Shown piece by piece: positions 7,778-11,778 of a stretch of DNA of 11,778 nucleotides. The notes under the pieces were generated by a model. That model was not told the origin of the DNA. It ran no database searches and worked only from the letters and a program-made list of their open reading frames with translations. Source of the stretch: JANYJJ01 sp038241115 (GTDB lineage: Bacteria; Pseudomonadota; Gammaproteobacteria; Burkholderiales; Burkholderiaceae_C); NCBI GenBank assembly GCA_038241115.1, contig JBBRGA010000110.1, positions 1 through 11,778 on the forward strand, read 5' to 3'. How positions within the stretch are numbered: position 1 is the first letter of the stretch; each line of letters starts with the position of its first letter. Made by a program: the position numbers and the translations under genes.

Positions 7778-7819
7778 AAAAAAAGCCGCCGACCTTCACG
7801 AGGTCGGCGGCTTTTTTTT
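7778..7819. terminator. Bidirectional intrinsic terminator
   Basis: An 11-bp perfect GC-rich stem (GCCGCCGACCT at 7785-7795 with AGGTCGGCGGC at 7801-7811) and a 5-nt loop, flanked by seven A at 7778-7784 and eight T at 7812-7819. It has the U-tract needed on both strands, so it can end the plus-strand acyltransferase transcript and the minus-strand CHAT/ProQ transcript that converge here. The remaining DNA between these genes holds nothing else recognisable. Confidence 0.93.
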
Positions 7820-7901
7820 GGGCCAAAAATCAAGGCCGCACCTTGTGCGCGCCGTTCACCAGACAAGCTGCTGCGTCAGTGGAGATGCGCCGCGCGGTTT
7901 T

Positions 7902-9176
7902 TCAGCGCTGTGGCTCTCGCGCGGTGCGGTTGGCGCGGCCCCCGGAGCCGGGGCGACCGTCCGGTCTAGAGCGCTCGTCGCGCGGCGCGTGCAGGCGCTG
8001 ATGTGCCGGCGCGTTGGCGAATTCTCTGGGTGCGCCGGACGGCGCGGCCGCCCTTCGCGCTTGCGCCTCCAGCCGGGCGGTGGCCAGATAGCCCTCCATC
8101 GCCGCCACGGTGATGCCTTTGAGCGCGCTGAAGTTGGCTGCGGTCAGCGTGGTGTTTTCGAAATCACGCAGCAAAGTGGCACGGTTGAGGCGTTTTTGCT
8201 CTTCCAGCGCCTGGCTCGCGGCGTCCTTGCGCTGCGCGTCGCGAACCTCGCGCTGTGCCTCTCGCTGTGCCTCTCGCTGTGACCGTGTATGAGCCTCTTT
8301 TTGCGCGTCAATCTGCTCGACCTTGTGCGCCTCAATTTGCGCGTGCTGCTGAACTTCTATTTGGCCGATCGCTTGCACGTCCGCTCTGGCGTTTGTCGGA
8401 GGGCTGTTTGTTGAGGCGCCGCTTTGAGCGTCTTTTTGGCTTTCAGTTGGAGCGTCTCGTGATGCGTCTGCTGATGCGTCTCGTGATGCGTTTGGCCGTG
8501 CGTCTCGCGGCGCGCCTCTTGGCCTGTCGCGCTGCGCCACGTTTTGGCTTTCGCGCTGGGCCGCGCGCACCGTGGCGCGCCGCAGCGTCAATTCGTCCAT
8601 CGCTGCTTGTTTGTGTTCAGCGCTCAACTCGCCCGCAGGAGCACCGTCCAGGTCAAAGCGGTGCGTGGCCTGTGTCAGCGCGACCAAGTAGCTGTGACTC
8701 CCGGTGTAGCGGCGCAGCACCACCGACAGCAACTGCTTGGTGAACAGGCCGGGCGCGCGAACCTGGATGTCGGCCTGAATGCGCAGCTTCAACGGCTTGG
8801 CCATGCCGGTGAACAACGCGGGGAACAGTTGTTTGAGTTGCGCGGAGCAGGCGGCCGGCGACATCGGTGGGGCCGCGGTCGGCGCCGTCGCTTCGGGTGT
8901 TGAATCGGCGACGTCCGCAGCGCTGGCCATTTCGGCAGTGGTTTCAGCTTTGGCCTTGGCCTTGGCTTCGGCCCCGGCACCCGTGCCAGCACCAGAACCA
9001 GCAGCATCAGAAGTTGCAGCCGCAGTTTTGACCTCTGATGTTGAGGGCTCGGGCGCTGACGCAGTGGCAGCCACGTTGGCAGACCCGGCGGCATTCTCTG
9101 CAGCAGACGCAGCAGCGGACAAATCAGCGGGCGCAGTCAAAGCGTCGGGCACAGGAAGATCAGAAGTAGGCAGCAT
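7902..9176 (-). CDS. ProQ/FinO-domain RNA-binding protein with long low-complexity arms
   Basis: Likely an RNA chaperone binding structured RNA 3' ends or stem-loops. The FinO/ProQ fold lies at ~113-202 of 424 residues: LKQLFPALF, KPLKLRIQADI, LLSVVLRRYTGSHSYL (its arginine and tyrosine fall on the RNA-binding face in known ProQ structures), then RFDLDGAPAGELSAEH. E. coli ProQ has 232 residues with the domain at its N-terminus. Here ~112 residues rich in Ala, Ser, Thr and Glu precede it. After it come an Arg/Asp/Ala repeat zone, a Gln/Glu/Ala/Arg-rich, probably coiled-coil stretch (~270-330), a block LLRDFENTTLTAANFSALKG (~335-354) that looks conserved in betaproteobacterial relatives (from memory), and an Arg/Pro/Gly tail likely to contact RNA. 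The start is uncertain: an in-frame TTG at 9191 adds 5 residues, and neither start has a good RBS. It begins 32 nt (or 17) after the CHAT gene stop on the same strand, so co-transcription is likely, and ends before the shared terminator. Confidence 0.85.
   Translation of the reverse strand: MLPTSDLPVPDALTAPADLSAAASAAENAAGSANVAATASAPEPSTSEVKTAAATSDAAGSGAGTGAGAEAKAKAKAETTAEMASAADVADSTPEATAPTAAPPMSPAACSAQLKQLFPALFTGMAKPLKLRIQADIQVRAPGLFTKQLLSVVLRRYTGSHSYLVALTQATHRFDLDGAPAGELSAEHKQAAMDELTLRRATVRAAQRESQNVAQRDRPRGAPRDARPNASRDASADASRDAPTESQKDAQSGASTNSPPTNARADVQAIGQIEVQQHAQIEAHKVEQIDAQKEAHTRSQREAQREAQREVRDAQRKDAASQALEEQKRLNRATLLRDFENTTLTAANFSALKGITVAAMEGYLATARLEAQARRAAAPSGAPREFANAPAHQRLHAPRDERSRPDGRPGSGGRANRTAREPQR
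8239..8286. repeat. 12-bp tandem repeats in the ProQ-like gene (QREA region)
   Basis: Two identical tandem copies of CGCTGTGCCTCT (8251-8262, 8263-8274), flanked by degenerate units, encode QREA-QREA on the minus strand within the helical, charged linker of the ProQ-like protein. Frame is preserved by unit gain or loss. Confidence 0.65.
8449..8520. repeat. Six degenerate 12-bp tandem repeats in the ProQ-like gene (RDAS region)
   Basis: Six consecutive 12-bp units run from 8449 to 8520; core units are GATGCGTCTGCT and GATGCGTCTCGT (8461-8472 and 8473-8484). On the coding strand they give RDAS/ADAS-like tetrapeptides directly after the FinO domain. This is a coding minisatellite with conserved frame, probably a disordered Arg/Asp-rich linker. 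Confidence 0.7.
8949..8990. repeat. Short GGCCTT-type simple repeat in the N-terminal arm of the ProQ-like gene
   Basis: A 6-bp-period run (TTGGCC, TTGGCC, TTGGCT, TCGGCC and diverged continuations) encodes Ala-Lys and Ala-Glu/Gly dipeptides (AEAKAKAKAE) in the unstructured region ahead of the FinO domain. Confidence 0.5.
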
Positions 9177-9208
9177 GAGCAGGGAGGGCAATCGCCGGGG
9201 TGCAAAGG

Positions 9209-11778
9209 TCAGGGCCGCATTTTGCCCAAGCTTGTGCCCGTTGGCGAACCCTGCGGAGACTTCTTTGCGGATGTGCGCTGACGCTTGCCCTTGCTGCTCG
9301 AAGTGACAACACTCGACAAGTCAGCGACGGACCGCACCGCTGGAGCAGACGGCTGAGCCGCTGAAGAAGCAGCTTTCACCGCCAGGGCAGTCGGCGACAA
9401 ACGCAGCGCCAACACATACAAACGCTCAGCAACAGACGCACTGGTGGTGTTGCCCAGGGCGTCAGAGAGTTGCGAATTTTTACGTTCGTGAGCCTCGTGA
9501 AACAAACCCATCAGCCTGATTTGACGCACCACCGCGTCGCGCTGTCGAGGATTGGTCAGGGTGGTGTTCAAACAGACTTCATAGTGCTGCGCCACCGTTT
9601 CCAGCGCGTCGTCACCGGCCGCGCCGATTTGCCTCAGGCTGCCGTCCAGCAGAGCGCTCAGCAAATGCGCATCGGCCACCATCGTGGCGTTCCAGACCTC
9701 GGTGTCTTCGCGGTAAGCGTTGTTGGCGCTGGCGATGCAGCGCTCGGCCAACACCACTTGCTCCTTGGCCTCAGACGCGCTGGCGGTCAGCGACCACAGG
9801 AACAAATAGTTCAGCGTCGGGTAGGCCAGAGGGCTGGGCTCGGTCAGCGTGCCGGCGTGTGTCTGGTAAGCCTTGGCGCTCAGGGCCAAGGCGTCGACCA
9901 TGTCAGTGAATGCGGCCACCTCGCCGTTCTTGTAGGCGCGCGCATGCACGGCGGCTTTTCGCTTGTAAGCACTGGCCAGGCGCCCGGCGCGCCGGTGATT
10001 GAGCTCCAGTTCTGCTGGCGGGTGTGACCGCGTCAGTGCTGCACCCGACAGTGCCACCAGTTGCTGCAAACGGTCGATGGCGCGCGTGGCCATTTCCACA
10101 TCGCCGTTGATTTCGGCAAGCCGGCTTTCAGACTGCGCCAGCTCCTCAATCGCCTTCAGAGGCGCTCTGCCTGTCAGGTCGGCGGCCAGTACGGCACGTT
10201 CAAAACAAAGCTTGGCCCAATGCGCATAAGCCGGGCCGAGGTCGACATAAAAATCACCCAGCGCGCTGTACAGGTCGGGCCGCTCGGTCCATTCGGGCGG
10301 CGTGTCTTTGAACCACTGCTGCACTTCGCACACACGGGCTTGGGCCTGCGTTTCGGTGATGTATTTTTCGCGGCGCTGCAAGTCTTGGCGCAGCGAGACG
10401 AGCTTCTCTATCAATTCTTCCGGTGCCACGCCCCTCCACTTGCGCTGCTCGGTGTGCGAGGCGGTGGTCTTGGGGTCCATCTTCCAGCCCGGGTCGCCGT
10501 AGGCCTGGTAGGCACCCCAGGTGAGGCTTTCCGGGTACCGTTTCCAGACGATTTGCCGAGCCGTGAACACCGCGTCGCCAAAGCTTTGGTTGGCCTGCAT
10601 GAGCGCTTCGTAAAACGATTCGGCAAACAAGGCGGCAGGCGCGTCCTCGACGGCCCAACCGGCCACCACCACCGCGCGCACGCCCATGTCGATGAGCTGA
10701 CGCGCCACGCTGTAGGCCAGCTTGTTGAAGGCCACGGGTTCGCGGTCGACCTGACCCAGATGGCAACAGTTCATGAACACCAGGTCAGGCACGACTTCCA
10801 TGGCGTCGATCTCGGCCGCCGTGATCAGCAAGCCGTCGGACAGGACGACGCCGCTTCGGGGGCATCCGTCCGCCGCGATTTGCTCAAACAAGCCGTGACC
10901 GGCGATGTGCAGGATTCGGTAAGGGTGCTTGTAGAGGCTGTTGATGACGTTGATGGCGCGCTGGTCTTGGCCGATGGCGCGCTCGACTTCAAAGCCTTGG
11001 CGGATCAGCACGTTGCTGACCAGGCGCGCCTCTTTTTCGGCCGCACTCAGGTCGTCCAGCGACGGCGGCGAAGCGCGGTCTGAACCTATGGGCGCCGCAA
11101 AGGCTTTGCCGAAACCCGCGGTCGACGGGTTGCCCACCACATAGGCACGCGACTCCAATGTCTGGTTGACGCGCACCCGGAACTGGCCCGAAGCCAATTG
11201 GCGAACCATGGCAGTGCGTGTGGCCAACGGTTGGTCGTCGGCCAGCATCAACTCCCAGGGCAAGTTGGCCGTGCTGTTGTCGAGCACAAACACCATCTGC
11301 TGCATTTGGCGTGCCGCGTCTTTGAAGTCGTGCGGAATCAAGAGCTGGAACAAAGTGCGGCTGAAATCGGCGTCGTATTGACCGCGCCCCACTTGGCTGG
11401 CCACCAGCCGCTCGACCAGGCCCGGTTGGCGCTGCTGCACCACCGATTCCGCCCGCGCACGCTGGCCCAGATAAAGGTAGCGCAGGTTCTCTGCTGGCCG
11501 ATTGGCGCTGTCACGGGGGTTTGCGTTGGAGCTGCTGCCGGTACTGGCGCAGGAAAAGGAAGCGCTGTTCGCGCCGGACTCGCCGGGCTGATCGGCGTCG
11601 GTGATCATCAGGCGCGGCCAGTAGCCGCCGCCTCGGCCGTCGAGCAAGCGCTGGCGCATGCCCTCGCCTTGGTGCATCGTGGCGTCGGCATTGACCCGGC
11701 AACTCACGCGCGGGTCATCGTTCATGGCCCTTGCCACCTCCTGGGTGGCGTAGGTGGCGGTGATGGCGCTGTCGATGT
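9209..11778 (-). CDS. CHAT-domain (caspase-like) protease with TPR-like C-terminal half, 5' end cut by window
   Basis: The reading frame stays open to the right edge, so the N-terminus is missing; a GTG at 11737 is in frame but the 13 codons before it read as normal protein. Positions count from that GTG. Residues 1-50 end a preceding domain of unknown type (GGGYWPRLMITDAD). A Ser/Asn-rich linker follows (51-82). The CHAT domain spans ~85-420: STANLPWELM, then catalytic His281 in LHIAGHG and Cys325 in VFMNCCHLG, with VVVAGWAVED and FTARQIVWKRYPESLTWGAYQAYGDP after it. Both dyad residues are present, so proteolytic activity is expected. Residues ~435-785 are helical and TPR-like (for example PDLYSALGDFYVDLGPAYAHWAKLCFERA); repeat limits were not defined. 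The last ~30 residues are Ser/Lys/Arg-rich and probably disordered. CHAT proteases act in separase-like cleavage, gasdermin activation and Craspase, so a regulated protease is likely; substrate unknown. The ProQ-like gene follows within 17-32 nt. Confidence 0.88.
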   Translation of the reverse strand, partial: IDSAITATYATQEVARAMNDDPRVSCRVNADATMHQGEGMRQRLLDGRGGGYWPRLMITDADQPGESGANSASFSCASTGSSSNANPRDSANRPAENLRYLYLGQRARAESVVQQRQPGLVERLVASQVGRGQYDADFSRTLFQLLIPHDFKDAARQMQQMVFVLDNSTANLPWELMLADDQPLATRTAMVRQLASGQFRVRVNQTLESRAYVVGNPSTAGFGKAFAAPIGSDRASPPSLDDLSAAEKEARLVSNVLIRQGFEVERAIGQDQRAINVINSLYKHPYRILHIAGHGLFEQIAADGCPRSGVVLSDGLLITAAEIDAMEVVPDLVFMNCCHLGQVDREPVAFNKLAYSVARQLIDMGVRAVVVAGWAVEDAPAALFAESFYEALMQANQSFGDAVFTARQIVWKRYPESLTWGAYQAYGDPGWKMDPKTTASHTEQRKWRGVAPEELIEKLVSLRQDLQRREKYITETQAQARVCEVQQWFKDTPPEWTERPDLYSALGDFYVDLGPAYAHWAKLCFERAVLAADLTGRAPLKAIEELAQSESRLAEINGDVEMATRAIDRLQQLVALSGAALTRSHPPAELELNHRRAGRLASAYKRKAAVHARAYKNGEVAAFTDMVDALALSAKAYQTHAGTLTEPSPLAYPTLNYLFLWSLTASASEAKEQVVLAERCIASANNAYREDTEVWNATMVADAHLLSALLDGSLRQIGAAGDDALETVAQHYEVCLNTTLTNPRQRDAVVRQIRLMGLFHEAHERKNSQLSDALGNTTSASVAERLYVLALRLSPTALAVKAASSAAQPSAPAVRSVADLSSVVTSSSKGKRQRTSAKKSPQGSPTGTSLGKMRP

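Noticed and set aside
10061..11083. Long open frame (340 codons) on the plus strand opposite the CHAT gene
   Set aside because: Antisense to the CHAT region whose motifs are in the minus-strand frame; no motif of its own.

Overview
The window is high-GC DNA that reads as a betaproteobacterium, most likely Burkholderiales and probably Comamonadaceae-like. This placement is an inference from codon use, from the protein types, and from the TTCG...CGAACGG dispersed repeats. No rRNA, tRNA, CRISPR array, integrase or transposase was seen.

Left two thirds (1-7096, minus strand): a glycogen / alpha-glucan module transcribed right to left as glgP (glycogen phosphorylase), glgB (branching enzyme) and malQ (short amylomaltase-type 4-alpha-glucanotransferase). 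glgP and glgB are tightly linked: the glgB ribosome binding site overlaps the glgP stop codon. glgB and malQ are separated by about 415 bp filled by six copies of a 24-bp repeat, arranged as a three-unit block duplicated once with a period of about 158 bp. A seventh, diverged copy lies beyond malQ at 69-92, so malQ is bracketed by this repeat family. Together GlgB branches glycogen, GlgP shortens outer chains to glucose-1-phosphate, and MalQ rearranges short malto-oligosaccharides. The ADP-glucose synthesis genes (glgC, glgA) and glgX are not in the window.

Middle (7154-7819, plus strand): a small PlsC-type acyltransferase gene, divergent from glgP, followed by a strong bidirectional terminator shared with the converging gene on its right.

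Right third (7902-11778, minus strand): a two-gene unit. The upstream gene, cut by the right edge of the window, encodes a large CHAT-domain (caspase-like cysteine protease) protein with an intact His/Cys dyad, a helical TPR-like C-terminal half and a basic tail. Within 17-32 nt of its stop begins a ProQ/FinO-type RNA-binding protein with very long low-complexity arms built from tandem repeats. A CHAT-TPR protease next to a FinO-fold RNA binder is the most unusual association here. Whether the two form one functional system (defence, stress proteolysis or RNA-controlled proteolysis) is inference and needs comparative genomics.
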